Assembly: GCA_021641325.1 (NCBI GenBank)
Contig: JAJXPD010000014.1
Location: 1 to 19,022 of the forward strand
DNA length: 19,022 bases
Reading direction: 5' to 3'
DNA from: Opitutales bacterium
Lineage (GTDB): Bacteria; Verrucomicrobiota; Verrucomicrobiia; Opitutales; Intestinicryptomonadaceae
Every line of letters starts with the position of its first letter. The stretch's first letter is position 1. Shown here piece after piece: positions 11,651-19,022 of the stretch. Below the pieces are notes generated by a model. That model ran no database searches, was not told the origin of the DNA, and saw only the letters and a list, made by a program, of their open reading frames with translations. Both the position numbers and the translations under genes were made by a program.

Positions 11651-12940
11651 TTAGATTTGCGCAAGGGCTTGGTCGAGGTCGGCGATGATGTCGTCTACAT
11701 GCTCGATGCCGACCGACATGCGGATAAGTTCGGGCAGGATTCCCGTCTCGCGCTGTTCGCGCTCGGAGAGCTGGCGGTGCGTCGTGCTTGCGGGGTGGAG
11801 TACGCCCGTACGCGCGTCGGCGACGTGGCAGACTATTGCCGCGAGTTTGAGGTTGTTCATGAGCTTTTCGGCCGCCGCCCTTCCGCCTTTCGGGCCGAAA
11901 GTCATTACGCCGCTGCACGCTTTGAGGTATTTATTTGCGCGTTCGTGTTCGGGCGAGCTTGCCAAACCGGGGTAGTTGACCCACTCGATTTTCGGGTGCG
12001 ATTCGAGGAACTCTGCGACCTTTTGCGCGTTGTAGCTGTGGCGTTCCATGCGCAGGGCGAGTGTTTCGAGATTCATGTTTGTAATCCACGCGTTCATGGG
12101 CGACATCATCATGCCGAAGTCGCGCATGACGTGCGTGCGCGCCTTTGCGAGGAACGCGAATTTGCCGAAAGTCTTTGTGTAGACCATGCCGTGGTAGCTT
12201 TCGTCTGGCGTGGTAAGCCCCGCGAATTTGTCGGAGCTTGCGTAGTCGAAGTCGCCCTTGTCTACCACGATTCCGCCGAGCGCGGCGGCATGGCCGTCGG
12301 CGAATTTAGACGTGCTGTGGGTTACGATGTCCGCGCCGAATTCGAAGGGTCGGCAGAGGGCGGGCGTCGGGAAGGTGTTGTCTATCACGAGCGGGATTCC
12401 CGCGGCGCGGGCGATTCGCGAGAATTTGTCGAAGTCGAGCACTTTGACGCTGGGGTTCGAGAGGGTTTCCGCGAAAATGAATTTTGTGTTGGGGCGGATT
12501 GCCGCGGCGATTTCATTTTCGGGTGCGTCCTGATTGACGAATGTAGTTTCGATTCCGAGCTTGGCGAGCGAGTGTCCGAACAGGTTTGTGCTTCCGCCGT
12601 AAATCGTGCTCGCGCTTACCACATGGTCGCCCGCGGAGCAGAGGTTGAGGGCTACGAGCGAAGTCGCGCCCTGTCCGCTCGAAGTCGCGATTGCGCCGAT
12701 GCCGCCGCAGAGGGCTGCCATTTTCTTTTCGAGCACCTCGACCGTCGGGTTGCTCAGGCGCGTGTAGAAGTGCCCCGCCGCTTTGAGGTCGAAGAGGTCG
12801 GCGAGCTCCTGCGCGGTTTCGTATTTGTACGTCGTGCTCTGGATAATGGGCGCGACGCGCGGCTCGCCGTTTTTCGGCTCCCAGCCGCCCTGTACGGATA
12901 TTGTTTCTATGTGGTAGTTTTTGTCCATGTCGGATAGCAT
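11651..12940 (-). CDS. metY: O-acetylhomoserine sulfhydrylase (MetY type)
   Basis: Cytoplasmic PLP enzyme of the Cys/Met metabolism (trans-sulfuration) family that joins O-acetylhomoserine with sulfide to give homocysteine for methionine synthesis. 429 residues from this start. The opening YHIETISVQGGWEPKNGEPR and the PIIQSTTYKYE block are typical of MetY, and the PLP-binding lysine lies in THSTSKFADGHA (K212 with this start). Other family marks are YTRLSNPTV, SSGQGA and the C-terminal TTHRQLSEREQRETGI. Length (about 425-430) fits MetY better than shorter MetB or MetC enzymes. A second in-frame ATG at 12928 begins MDKNYH and is equally possible; neither has a Shine-Dalgarno. The start is 9 bases after the rluD-type gene, and a strong terminator follows. 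Exact substrate (acetyl- or succinylhomoserine) is inferred. Confidence 0.92.
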   Translation of the reverse strand: MLSDMDKNYHIETISVQGGWEPKNGEPRVAPIIQSTTYKYETAQELADLFDLKAAGHFYTRLSNPTVEVLEKKMAALCGGIGAIATSSGQGATSLVALNLCSAGDHVVSASTIYGGSTNLFGHSLAKLGIETTFVNQDAPENEIAAAIRPNTKFIFAETLSNPSVKVLDFDKFSRIARAAGIPLVIDNTFPTPALCRPFEFGADIVTHSTSKFADGHAAALGGIVVDKGDFDYASSDKFAGLTTPDESYHGMVYTKTFGKFAFLAKARTHVMRDFGMMMSPMNAWITNMNLETLALRMERHSYNAQKVAEFLESHPKIEWVNYPGLASSPEHERANKYLKACSGVMTFGPKGGRAAAEKLMNNLKLAAIVCHVADARTGVLHPASTTHRQLSEREQRETGILPELIRMSVGIEHVDDIIADLDQALAQI

Positions 12941-12949
12941 TTGATATTG

Positions 12950-13894
12950 TTAAATGTAGGTTTTGCGGAGCGTTTCGAGCAGGTTGAGGAAGTCGGCGGG
13001 CGGGGTCGCCTCTACGTCGATTGTTTCGCCCTCCCTTGTGGGGTGGGGCAGGGCGAGCCTGCGTGCGTGCAGCATTACGCGCTGCGGGGCTTCGATTTCG
13101 CGGAATTTGTTTTTCTGGAAGCAGTATGTGTAGTCGCCCATGATTGGGAAGCCGAGGTCGGTTAGGTGCACGCGTATTTGGTGCGTTCTGCCCGTGTAGA
13201 TTTTGCACGAAAGCAGAGCCGCCTTGTTGCCGAATTTTTCGACAAGCGTCCATTCGGTGTGGGCGTCCCTGCCGTTTTCGTTAATGCACATTTTTGTTTT
13301 GAACGACGGGTGGCGGCCTATCGGCTTGCGGATTGTACCGCTGCGGACTGTGGGCACGCCGCTTACGATTGCGATGTACTCTTTGTCAAGCTCGCGCTCC
13401 GAGAACATTTCGACGAGCCTGTAATAGGCGTTGTCGTTCTTCGCCATAATCATCGCGCCCGACGTTTCCTTGTCGAGCCTGTGGACAATGCCGGGGCGCA
13501 TTGCGCCGCCCGCCATGCTGAGTTTGCCCTTGCAGTGGAACATCATTGCGTGCACGAGCGTGTCGTCGCCCGTGCCGCTACCGGGGTGGACTGTCATGCC
13601 CGCGGGTTTGTTCACAACCACAACGTCGTCGTCTTCATAGAGTATTTCCACGGGAATGTCTACGGGCTTGACCTCCGTTTCGAGCGGCGGCGGAAGCTCT
13701 ATCTCCACGGTGTCGCCCGCGCGGAGTTCGAGCTTTTTTGCAATCGGCTCGCCGTTTATTTTGACTTTGCCGTTTTTGAAGCTGTCTTCGAGCCGCGAGC
13801 GCGAAACCTCCTCGGCGAGGAACGCGGCTACCGCCTTGTCGGCGCGGGTCGGCGGCGCGCCTTCGGGGTGGGTGTAGTTTCTGATTTCGCCCAT
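12950..13894 (-). CDS. RluD-type ribosomal large-subunit pseudouridine synthase
   Basis: Isomerises specific uridines in 23S rRNA to pseudouridine. 314 residues. An N-terminal S4 RNA-binding domain covers about 15-70 (TRADKAVAAFL, then FKNGKVKINGEPIAKK). The catalytic RluA/RluD domain follows from about 85 (YEDDDVVVVNKPAGMTVHPG). The active-site motif is HRLDKETSG with the catalytic aspartate D141, and the family's RTHQIRVHL block comes later. S4 domain plus size points to the RluD/RluB-like RluA family members (RluC or RluD), with RluD the better guess; the target site cannot be decided from sequence alone. The ATG is one base past the stop of the preceding aminopeptidase gene, so the two are almost certainly translationally coupled; there is no separate ribosome site. 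Confidence 0.93.
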   Translation of the reverse strand: MGEIRNYTHPEGAPPTRADKAVAAFLAEEVSRSRLEDSFKNGKVKINGEPIAKKLELRAGDTVEIELPPPLETEVKPVDIPVEILYEDDDVVVVNKPAGMTVHPGSGTGDDTLVHAMMFHCKGKLSMAGGAMRPGIVHRLDKETSGAMIMAKNDNAYYRLVEMFSERELDKEYIAIVSGVPTVRSGTIRKPIGRHPSFKTKMCINENGRDAHTEWTLVEKFGNKAALLSCKIYTGRTHQIRVHLTDLGFPIMGDYTYCFQKNKFREIEAPQRVMLHARRLALPHPTREGETIDVEATPPADFLNLLETLRKTYI

Positions 13895-13895
13895 G

Positions 13896-15005
13896 CTATT
13901 TGAGGTATTCGGGATTGAGCTTTTCTATTCCCTCTCCGATGAATACGCCGTCCTTGCGCACGAGCTTTCCGTCGAAGCGTATTTCGCCGCCGCCGTATTC
14001 GGGCGTCTGAATGCAGACCATGTCCCAGTGGATTCTCGACTTGTTGCCGTTGTCCGCCTCCGTGTACGCCTGACCGGGGGTGAAGTGGAACGACCCCGCG
14101 ATTTTCTCGTCGAAGAGAATGTCGCGCATGGGGCGGTTGACGTAGGGGTTGAAGCCCATTGCGAATTCGCCGATGTACGCCGCGCCCTCGTCGCTCGAAA
14201 GGATTTTCCTAAGCATAAGCTCGTTCGACGGCGAGCCTGCGCGGACGATTTTCCCCTTCTCGAATTCGAGCGTGATGCGGTCGAACGAAACGCCGTTGTA
14301 GATTGTCGGCGCGTTGTATTCCACCACGCCCTCGACGCTGTCGCGCACGGGGGCGGTGAAGATTTCGCCGTCGGGAATGTTGTACTGCCCGCCGCAGGGG
14401 ATTGCCCTCATGCCCTTAATCGAGAAGCGCAGGTCGGTATTCGGACCCGTGATGTGGACTTGGTCGGTCGATTCCATGAGCTTTTTCATCGCTGCCATGC
14501 CCTCGTCCATTTTGTCGTAGTCCATTGTGCAGACGTCGAAGTAGAAGTCTTCGAAAGCTTCGGTGCTCATCTGCGCAAGCTGAGCCATTGCGGGGTTCGG
14601 CCAGCGCAGCACAACCCACTTTGTCTTGTTGACGCGCCAGTCCACCGACTCCTTCATTGCGGCGGAGATTTCCGCCATTCTGTTTTGCGGAACGTCGGAG
14701 TTTTCGAAGATGTTGTGCGAGCCGCGTATTGCGATGTACGCGTCCATCTTTTTCATTTTGTAGAGGGCGCATTCCGCCGCGACCGCGAGCCTGCCGCCGC
14801 CCGACGACATCGCGAGCCTGCGGGCTATGCGCGGGTTGCCGAGTTCGACGTGAGCGAAAGCCCCGCGCGACGAAATTTCGTCTATGAGGGCTTCCGCCAT
14901 TTCGACGGGCGTTTCCCAGAGGTCGAGCAGAACGTGTTCGCCCTGTTTGATTTTTGCGGAGTGTCCGCACAAATTTTTTGCGAGTTTTATATAACGCGTG
15001 TCCAT
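13896..15005 (-). CDS. M29-family metallo-aminopeptidase
   Basis: Thermophilic-type aminopeptidase (AmpS/AmpT/PepS family, peptidase M29), a cytoplasmic exopeptidase that removes N-terminal residues from peptides using two metal ions. 369 residues, within the family range. The expected ligands are present in order: E214 in NIPDGEIFTAPV, E280 in YIGEFAMG, H307 in GSFHFTPGQAY, and H326 and D328 in SRIHWDMV; Y314 fits the catalytic tyrosine. There is no signal peptide. The start (MDTRYIKLAKNLCGHS) is normal for the family, and no Shine-Dalgarno is seen. It is 69 bases downstream of the LolA-like gene and one base upstream of the pseudouridine synthase, so it belongs to the same leftward gene run. 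Substrate preference is unknown. Confidence 0.92.
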   Translation of the reverse strand: MDTRYIKLAKNLCGHSAKIKQGEHVLLDLWETPVEMAEALIDEISSRGAFAHVELGNPRIARRLAMSSGGGRLAVAAECALYKMKKMDAYIAIRGSHNIFENSDVPQNRMAEISAAMKESVDWRVNKTKWVVLRWPNPAMAQLAQMSTEAFEDFYFDVCTMDYDKMDEGMAAMKKLMESTDQVHITGPNTDLRFSIKGMRAIPCGGQYNIPDGEIFTAPVRDSVEGVVEYNAPTIYNGVSFDRITLEFEKGKIVRAGSPSNELMLRKILSSDEGAAYIGEFAMGFNPYVNRPMRDILFDEKIAGSFHFTPGQAYTEADNGNKSRIHWDMVCIQTPEYGGGEIRFDGKLVRKDGVFIGEGIEKLNPEYLK

Positions 15006-15074
15006 GGTAGAATATTGTACGTAAATTTAGCCGAAACGCTAAGCCCCGCGCCCGAAACTTACAATACTAAACGC

Positions 15075-15920
15075 CTACAATTTTTGCATGCCGCCGATTT
15101 GCGGAACTGCCGCGCTTTCGGGGTCGAATACGGAGGAGGGGAGGTCGGCGCGGAATTTTGCGGCGCGGAACCTTAGTTTGTCCTTGTCGCGCGAAGCTTC
15201 GTCGCGGGCGGATAGCTCGAGCACAATCCACAGCCCGTCCGCCTTTTTTACCGAGCCGAGCGAGACCGTTTTCGCCCCGCCTTTTGCGAACACCCTCGTC
15301 TGCGCGGGCGAATTGAATTCGCGCGTGATTGCGACATCGACTTTGTCTATTGTGTCGGCAAAGCCTTTCGGCGTTTCAAGCTCGAAGAAGTGCACCGCCT
15401 GCCCGATTCTTCCCGCGCCCGCGTATTTCGGCGTCCAGTTGACGTAGGGCATGAGGAGGTCGAAGGGCGAGAATACCGCGCCGTCGAGCAGCGGTTTGAG
15501 CCATTCCGATTCGGGAATTTCGGCGAATTTTCCGCCGGCGTTTTTGCGCCACACTTTTTGGCTTTCCGGCGAGTTCGACAAAATGAAGTCGGCAAAGTCG
15601 GCGTCTTGCGCCTTTTTGAGCCTTATGCGCGTGAGCGTTTTTCCGTTGCGTTCCGTTCCGAAAATTTCGCCGTCGTATTCTGTGTTTTCGCCCCTGCGCG
15701 GCGAGTGCGTGAGCGTGAAGCGCATTGCGTAGCTGCCCGCGATTTTCGCGCGTTTAAAGGCGTTCCACATTTCCGCCGCCTCGCTTTGCGTAAGCGGCAC
15801 GACTTTCTCGAAGCCGCGCCTTACCTGCGCCGACGCGTCGGGCAAGCCCGCGAATATCGGGACAAAAAAGAGCGCGATGCAAGCAACCGCGCCCCGAAAT
15901 TTTGGAAAACGTTTTTGCAT
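15075..15920 (-). CDS. Secreted LolA-like protein
   Basis: 281 residues with a Sec signal peptide: basic start (MQKRFPKFR), hydrophobic core (about 10-25) and a probable cleavage after ASA (residue 31), giving a periplasmic protein. The mature part has the length and beta-strand alternation of the outer-membrane lipoprotein-sorting (LolA-like) fold: strand pairs such as GSYAMRFTLTHSP and YDGEIFGTERNGKTLTRI, a loop with PFDLLMPYVNWTP, and later FELETPKG, DVAITREFN and WIVLELSARD. LolA-like proteins carry hydrophobic lipoprotein acyl chains across the periplasm, but several distant families share the fold, so the ligand is not established. Position supports envelope work: the gene starts 3 bases after secG. 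The nearest purine run, GGGA, directly touches the ATG. Confidence 0.6.
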   Translation of the reverse strand: MQKRFPKFRGAVACIALFFVPIFAGLPDASAQVRRGFEKVVPLTQSEAAEMWNAFKRAKIAGSYAMRFTLTHSPRRGENTEYDGEIFGTERNGKTLTRIRLKKAQDADFADFILSNSPESQKVWRKNAGGKFAEIPESEWLKPLLDGAVFSPFDLLMPYVNWTPKYAGAGRIGQAVHFFELETPKGFADTIDKVDVAITREFNSPAQTRVFAKGGAKTVSLGSVKKADGLWIVLELSARDEASRDKDKLRFRAAKFRADLPSSVFDPESAAVPQIGGMQKL

Positions 15921-15923
15921 TCC

Positions 15924-16328
15924 CTATTTTTTTGCGGGAGCGGCGGGTGTTGCGGGGGCTTTTGACGCGGCTTCCTTTGCCGCGTCCGCCTTGGGCGCGG
16001 GAGCTTTTTCGGCTTCCGCTTTCTTCTGTTCCACAAGCGACGAAATCGACGGGGTTTCCGCCTTTTCCGCCGAGCTTCCGCCCGTCGTGTAGATGTATCC
16101 GAGGTACAGACCCGCCGAAATCACGAAGTAGAGCACCGTGAGCTTGACTGTCGCCTTTGTGAGTACGTTGCCGGCTTCGCCGCCGAACGCGCCTTCCGCC
16201 ATTCCGCCGCCGAGAGCCGCTCCCATGCCCGCGTTTGCGTTGGGGCGTTGCATGAGTATTACCAAGACCAGCAATACGCAAACCAGTACCAGTACGAAAG
16301 TGAACAATCCTATCAATATGGAAGCCAT
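15924..16328 (-). CDS. secG: SecG, Sec translocase subunit
   Basis: Small inner-membrane subunit of the SecYEG protein-export channel, which helps SecA-driven translocation. 134 residues. Two membrane spans are visible, about 4-26 (SILIGLFTFVLVLVCVLLVLVILMQ) and 59-80 (ATVKLTVLYFVISAGLYLGYI). They are joined by the cytoplasmic loop that marks the family: QRPNANAGMGAALGGG, then AFGGEAGNVLTKAT. Residues 84-134 form a long charged tail rich in Ala, Lys and Pro, longer than in E. coli SecG (110 residues) and likely disordered. A GAGG ribosome site (16337-16340) lies 8 bases upstream of the ATG. The gene starts 32 bases after the PAS protein stop and ends 3 bases before the LolA-like gene. Confidence 0.93.
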   Translation of the reverse strand: MASILIGLFTFVLVLVCVLLVLVILMQRPNANAGMGAALGGGMAEGAFGGEAGNVLTKATVKLTVLYFVISAGLYLGYIYTTGGSSAEKAETPSISSLVEQKKAEAEKAPAPKADAAKEAASKAPATPAAPAKK

Positions 16329-16360
16329 TTATATTTCCTCAAATTCTGAATTTAAAAATT

Positions 16361-17770
16361 TCACAATGGCGTTTTTTCGGTGCATATCAACCTTTTTTTT
16401 AGCGATTCGTCGGCGAGGTCGCTGATGTCGGCTATCGTGAAGCAGAGAATGCGGCGGCCGTCGGAGAGCGTTATCGGCTTTCTGATTGCGCGGAGAAGGC
16501 GTTTTTCGCCGCGCCCGTCGGGGACGAAGAGCGTGTGCACGCTGTGTTCGCCCGCTTCTACCGCGGCTTCGTCGCGCGCGCGGATTTCTTCGAGCATCGG
16601 GGCGAATGCGGGAATTTCGGCGTCGGTCTTGCCGATAAGCTCGGCTTTCGGGATTCCCAAAAATTCGCAAACCTGCCTGTTTGCCGCTATGTACTTGAAG
16701 CCGCCGTCGGCGTCTTTTGCGAACGCCATAATCGGGAAGTTTTCGACCGCGTTTTCCCAGAACGATTCAGTCCGCTCCCTTATTTTCGCGCTTTCGAGCA
16801 CTTCGCTTACGTCGAGCGACGCGCCTAGAAGGAGGGTGTGTCCGCTTTCGTCGGTGAACGGGTATCTGATGTTGCACATCAGGTGCGTCTTTCCGCGGAA
16901 GTCTTTGAGGGGAATGTTCGCTTCGAACCCGCGCGTCAGGTCTTTCATGTTTTCGATGTCCTCGAAACGCCTGCGCTCCGCCTCCGATTTCTCGAATATT
17001 TCGAAGTCCGTAAGCCCCGTGATGTCCCTGCCGAAAAATTCGTTGGTTTTTTTGTTCGAGAACGCGTACCTGAAATCGTCCGAAGGGTCTTTCGCGAAAA
17101 CGTGCATTGGCAGGGCGTTGAGAAGTATGCGCCACATGCGCGTGTTCTGGCGCAGTTTCAGCATGTTTTCCGCGCTTTGTTTTGCGTAGCGTTCGGCTTG
17201 GTCGCGGGCTTCCTGCAATTCGGTGTTGTCGTGCGAGAACCAGATTACGCATTCCCTGCCGAAAACTGAGTCGTCGAGCGGCGAAATCGTCATGGAGCGG
17301 CGGACGTGCTTATAGTCGTAGTCGAGTACCGCGGCGGTTTTTGTGTTGAAGACTTTTGTTATCGCCGCTGAAATCGCGTCGAAGTCTATGTTCTTTACCT
17401 CGCGCAGGTTTTTGAGCTTTTTGCGGTTGAGCTGCTCGTTTTCGGTGTGGAAGAACATCAGGGAAAAGTCGCGCGTGCAGACGCCGATTCTGCCCGGGAG
17501 CGATTTTAAAATTCTGATGTACCTGCGCTGCGGCTCCCTGTTTGCGATGAATCTGAACAGCAGCATGCCCGATATTATCGCCGAGCCTATCACTATTTTG
17601 CCCCAAAAGCGTCGGCGTTCGTAGTCTTCGCCCCTGTGTTCGGCGTGTTCGTCCGATTCGAAGCGCGGCTGGATTTTCAGCGGTATCGAGTACGCAAACC
17701 CGAAATGCGCGCAGCAAAGGGACGCCGCAAGAATGGCGATTGCCGCTTTTGTCTTTCCGAATCTGCGCAT
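16361..17770 (-). CDS. Membrane-anchored protein with PAS-like domains only
   Basis: 469 residues. A signal or first membrane helix covers about 6-25, then comes a short acidic extracytoplasmic stretch (about 32-52) and a second helix about 55-75. The rest is expected in the cytoplasm: a PAS-like domain about 84-182, a helical linker about 183-209, and two clearer PAS domains about 214-324 and 334-449 (HVFAKDPSDDFRYAFSN and MAFAKDADGGFKYIAAN are matching entry strands; NRQVCEFLGIPKAELIGKTD is typical). No histidine kinase, GGDEF, EAL, cyclase or methyl-accepting output domain is present: the protein ends about 20 residues after the last PAS. Start 17770 (MRRFGKTKAAIAIL) gives a proper signal; an ATG at 17848 would read through the candidate promoter. 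The last codons overlap an eight-A tract (separate entry). Ligand and partner are unknown. Confidence 0.8.
   Translation of the reverse strand: MRRFGKTKAAIAILAASLCCAHFGFAYSIPLKIQPRFESDEHAEHRGEDYERRRFWGKIVIGSAIISGMLLFRFIANREPQRRYIRILKSLPGRIGVCTRDFSLMFFHTENEQLNRKKLKNLREVKNIDFDAISAAITKVFNTKTAAVLDYDYKHVRRSMTISPLDDSVFGRECVIWFSHDNTELQEARDQAERYAKQSAENMLKLRQNTRMWRILLNALPMHVFAKDPSDDFRYAFSNKKTNEFFGRDITGLTDFEIFEKSEAERRRFEDIENMKDLTRGFEANIPLKDFRGKTHLMCNIRYPFTDESGHTLLLGASLDVSEVLESAKIRERTESFWENAVENFPIMAFAKDADGGFKYIAANRQVCEFLGIPKAELIGKTDAEIPAFAPMLEEIRARDEAAVEAGEHSVHTLFVPDGRGEKRLLRAIRKPITLSDGRRILCFTIADISDLADESLKKRLICTEKTPL
16393..16400 (-). other. Eight-A tract near the 3' end of the PAS gene
   Basis: On the coding strand the sequence reads CTA AAA AAA AGG, containing an A-AAA-AAA slippery heptamer in the zero frame. 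A one-base backward shift replaces the last residues (RLICTEKTPL) by a longer tail that ends with TAA at 16331-16329, exactly touching the secG ATG. The longer tail uses AT-rich codons (TTT TTA AAT TCA) unlike the rest of the gene, which argues that it is leader DNA and not protein. Confidence 0.45.
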
Positions 17771-17922
17771 ATGTACAATCTCAATCGAATTCGGCGCATT
17801 TTTGCCCGAAAAATCCGCGAATGTCAAGATTTTTGAACGGTTGTGCATTCGGATTTTGCGGCAACAAAATACTTGAAAAATCGGAAAATGTAGGGCATGT
17901 TCGCCTTTTTAACAGCAAATAT
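17771..17922. other. Divergent intergenic region
   Basis: 152 AT-richer bases between the divergent PAS and sugar isomerase genes. It must hold both promoters. Only the leftward TTGACA is convincing. On the rightward side there is a TTGAAA near 17873 without a good -10 partner. I see no hairpin or tandem operator. Confidence 0.5.
17798..17827 (-). promoter_or_regulatory. Candidate promoter for the PAS-secG gene run
   Basis: On the minus strand TTGACA (17827 to 17822) is a perfect -35 box; AAAAAT (17803 to 17798) is a weak -10 box after 18 bases. Transcription would begin roughly 20 bases before the ATG at 17770. This position supports that start over the upstream ATG at 17848. Confidence 0.35.
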
Positions 17923-18804
17923 ATGATGAAAATTAAATCTATCGTTTTGGCAATCGCGCTCGCGGCGGTTGCGACATTCAATTCGGCATGCGCTACGGCG
18001 CAGTCTTCCGCGCCCGCCCCGGAAAAGGAAATCGGGCTTCAGCTCTATTCGCTCCGCGCCGACGCGAAGAAAGACCTCAAAGGCACGCTCCAAAAGGCGG
18101 CCGACATGGGCTACACTTCAATCGAAGCGGCGGGCTACGGCAACGGCAAATTCTACGGAATGGACCCCGTCGAATTCAAGAAGCTTGTTGAATCGACCGG
18201 CATGAAGGTCATTTCCTCGCACCAGAACCGCGCGCTCACGAAAGAGGAGCTTGCCACAAAGGATTTCTCCAAGGCTCTCGCTTGGTGGGATCAGGCTATC
18301 GACGCGCACCAAAAGGCGGGCATGAAATACATGGTTATGCCCTACCTCAAACGCCCCGAAACGCTTAAAGACATGCAGACATACTGCGAATACTTTAACG
18401 AAGTCGGCAAACGCGCGGCGGCAAAGGGCATAGCTTTCGGCTACCACAACCACAAGCACGAGTTCGAAAAAATCGAAAACAAGATTTCGATGATGGACTA
18501 CATGCTCCAGCACACAGACCCGAAATACGTTTTCATAGAGCTTGACGTTTACTGGGCGGTTCGCGGCGAAACGGGTCCCGTAGACCTCTTTAAGAAATAT
18601 CCCAACCGTTTCAGACTCCTCCACATCAAGGACGAAAAGGAGCTCGGTCAGAGCGGTATGGTAGGTTTCGACGCAATCTTCAACAACCTCAAAATCGCGG
18701 GCACGGAACACTTCTTCGTGGAAGTGGAACGCTACAACTACACGCCCTGCGAAAGCGTGAAGATGAGCTTCGACTACCTCAACAAGGCGGACTTCGTGAA
18801 ATAA
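17923..18804 (+). CDS. Exported sugar phosphate isomerase/epimerase-like protein
   Basis: 293 residues with the xylose-isomerase-like TIM barrel (AP endonuclease 2 family). Members isomerise or epimerise sugars or inositols with one divalent metal. Barrel marks are IGLQLYSLR at 37-45, SIEAAGYG near 66-73, H100, YHNHKHEF at 174-181, FIELDVYW at 204-211, LLHIKDEKE at 232-240 and FFVEVER at 264-270. The likely metal ligands are E180, D208, H234 and E269. An N-terminal hydrophobic stretch (about 5-20) followed by SACATAQ suggests export by Sec; C23 might be a lipid anchor but the lipobox is poor, so cleavage after ATA (26) is as likely. Start at the first of two adjacent ATGs (17923 or 17926); no Shine-Dalgarno. 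It is a single gene with its own terminator, and the true substrate is unknown. Confidence 0.88.
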   Translation: MMKIKSIVLAIALAAVATFNSACATAQSSAPAPEKEIGLQLYSLRADAKKDLKGTLQKAADMGYTSIEAAGYGNGKFYGMDPVEFKKLVESTGMKVISSHQNRALTKEELATKDFSKALAWWDQAIDAHQKAGMKYMVMPYLKRPETLKDMQTYCEYFNEVGKRAAAKGIAFGYHNHKHEFEKIENKISMMDYMLQHTDPKYVFIELDVYWAVRGETGPVDLFKKYPNRFRLLHIKDEKELGQSGMVGFDAIFNNLKIAGTEHFFVEVERYNYTPCESVKMSFDYLNKADFVK

Positions 18805-18825
18805 ATTCGCGGTTGCGCATTTGCG

Positions 18826-18855
18826 AAAAAGCGTCCTTTGCGGGACGCTTTTTTT
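18826..18855 (+). terminator. Terminator after the sugar isomerase gene
   Basis: GCGTCC (18831-18836) pairs with GGACGC (18843-18848) around a 6-base TTTGCG loop. The stem is extended by five As on the left and seven Ts on the right, 21 bases past the stop codon. It is a standard intrinsic terminator and could also act leftward because of the As. Confidence 0.92.
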
Positions 18856-18856
18856 G

Positions 18857-19022
18857 TCGGCAGGAATCTGCGAGGATTTTCGAAATTTAACGCGCTCGGC
18901 AATCGGCGCGGTCGGGGCGGCGCGTATGGACGTTGCGGGCGCGTGTGGCTTGGCGGAGAGCATGGCGCGTGAGTTGCGGCGTTCCTTGCGGGGAAAGGCG
19001 CGGCAGGCGGTAGCTCTTGCTT
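18857..19022. other. Unassigned GC-rich right edge
   Basis: After the terminator the remaining 166 bases have no credible reading frame that begins or continues a gene, no RNA-gene pattern and no promoter I would stand behind. A gene may begin just outside the window. Confidence 0.4.

Noticed and set aside
11477..12937. 486-residue plus-strand frame over metY
   Set aside because: The minus-strand frame encodes a clear PLP enzyme; the plus-strand frame also runs through the terminator hairpin at 11599-11629.
13893..15176. 427-residue plus-strand frame over the aminopeptidase
   Set aside because: The aminopeptidase with all metal ligands is on the minus strand; this frame is its shadow.
17740..17922. 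N-terminal extension of the sugar isomerase to 17740
   Set aside because: The added 61 residues cover the divergent promoter region and would bury the export signal; the ATG pair at 17923/17926 is the natural start.

Overview
The window reads as an ordinary, densely packed stretch of a GC-rich bacterial chromosome. Genes fill most of it and there are no phage, transposase, CRISPR or RNA-gene signals that I can see. The best lineage clue is the small gene at 7624-8031, which looks like the Minf_1886-type family known from Verrucomicrobia and Planctomycetes. Together with the mix of Tat- and Sec-exported carbohydrate-type proteins, this suggests a member of the PVC group, probably Verrucomicrobiota. 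That assignment is inference, not proof.

The left half (186-11393) is all on the plus strand: polyphosphate kinase (ppk1); a Tat-exported protein of about 634 residues, probably a toroid-fold carbohydrate-active enzyme; the large subunit of carbamoyl phosphate synthetase (carB) without carA beside it; the Minf_1886-like protein; and a tight sufC-sufB-sufD group encoding the SufBC2D iron-sulfur scaffold. A hairpin with a T-run closes the suf group at about 11420-11450.

The right half (11651-17770) is all on the minus strand and converges on the suf group. In transcription order it holds a membrane-anchored protein made only of PAS-like domains, secG, a secreted LolA-like protein, an M29 metallo-aminopeptidase, an RluD-type pseudouridine synthase and a MetY-type O-acetylhomoserine sulfhydrylase. 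Gaps are 1 to 69 bases, so one operon is plausible; it ends at a strong bidirectional hairpin at 11599-11629. Between the two convergent terminators lies a GC-rich non-coding piece with an imperfect 17-base direct repeat.

Divergent from the PAS gene is a single exported xylose-isomerase-like sugar isomerase/epimerase (17923-18804) with its own terminator. The last 166 bases hold nothing I can assign.

I do not see a convincing new defence, mobile or metabolic system. The points most worth a second look are the PAS-only membrane protein upstream of secG with an eight-A slippery tract at its 3' end, the Minf_1886-like gene placed in front of a suf group that lacks its cysteine desulfurase, the inverted repeat sitting on a promoter-like element at the left edge, and the general scarcity of Shine-Dalgarno sequences.
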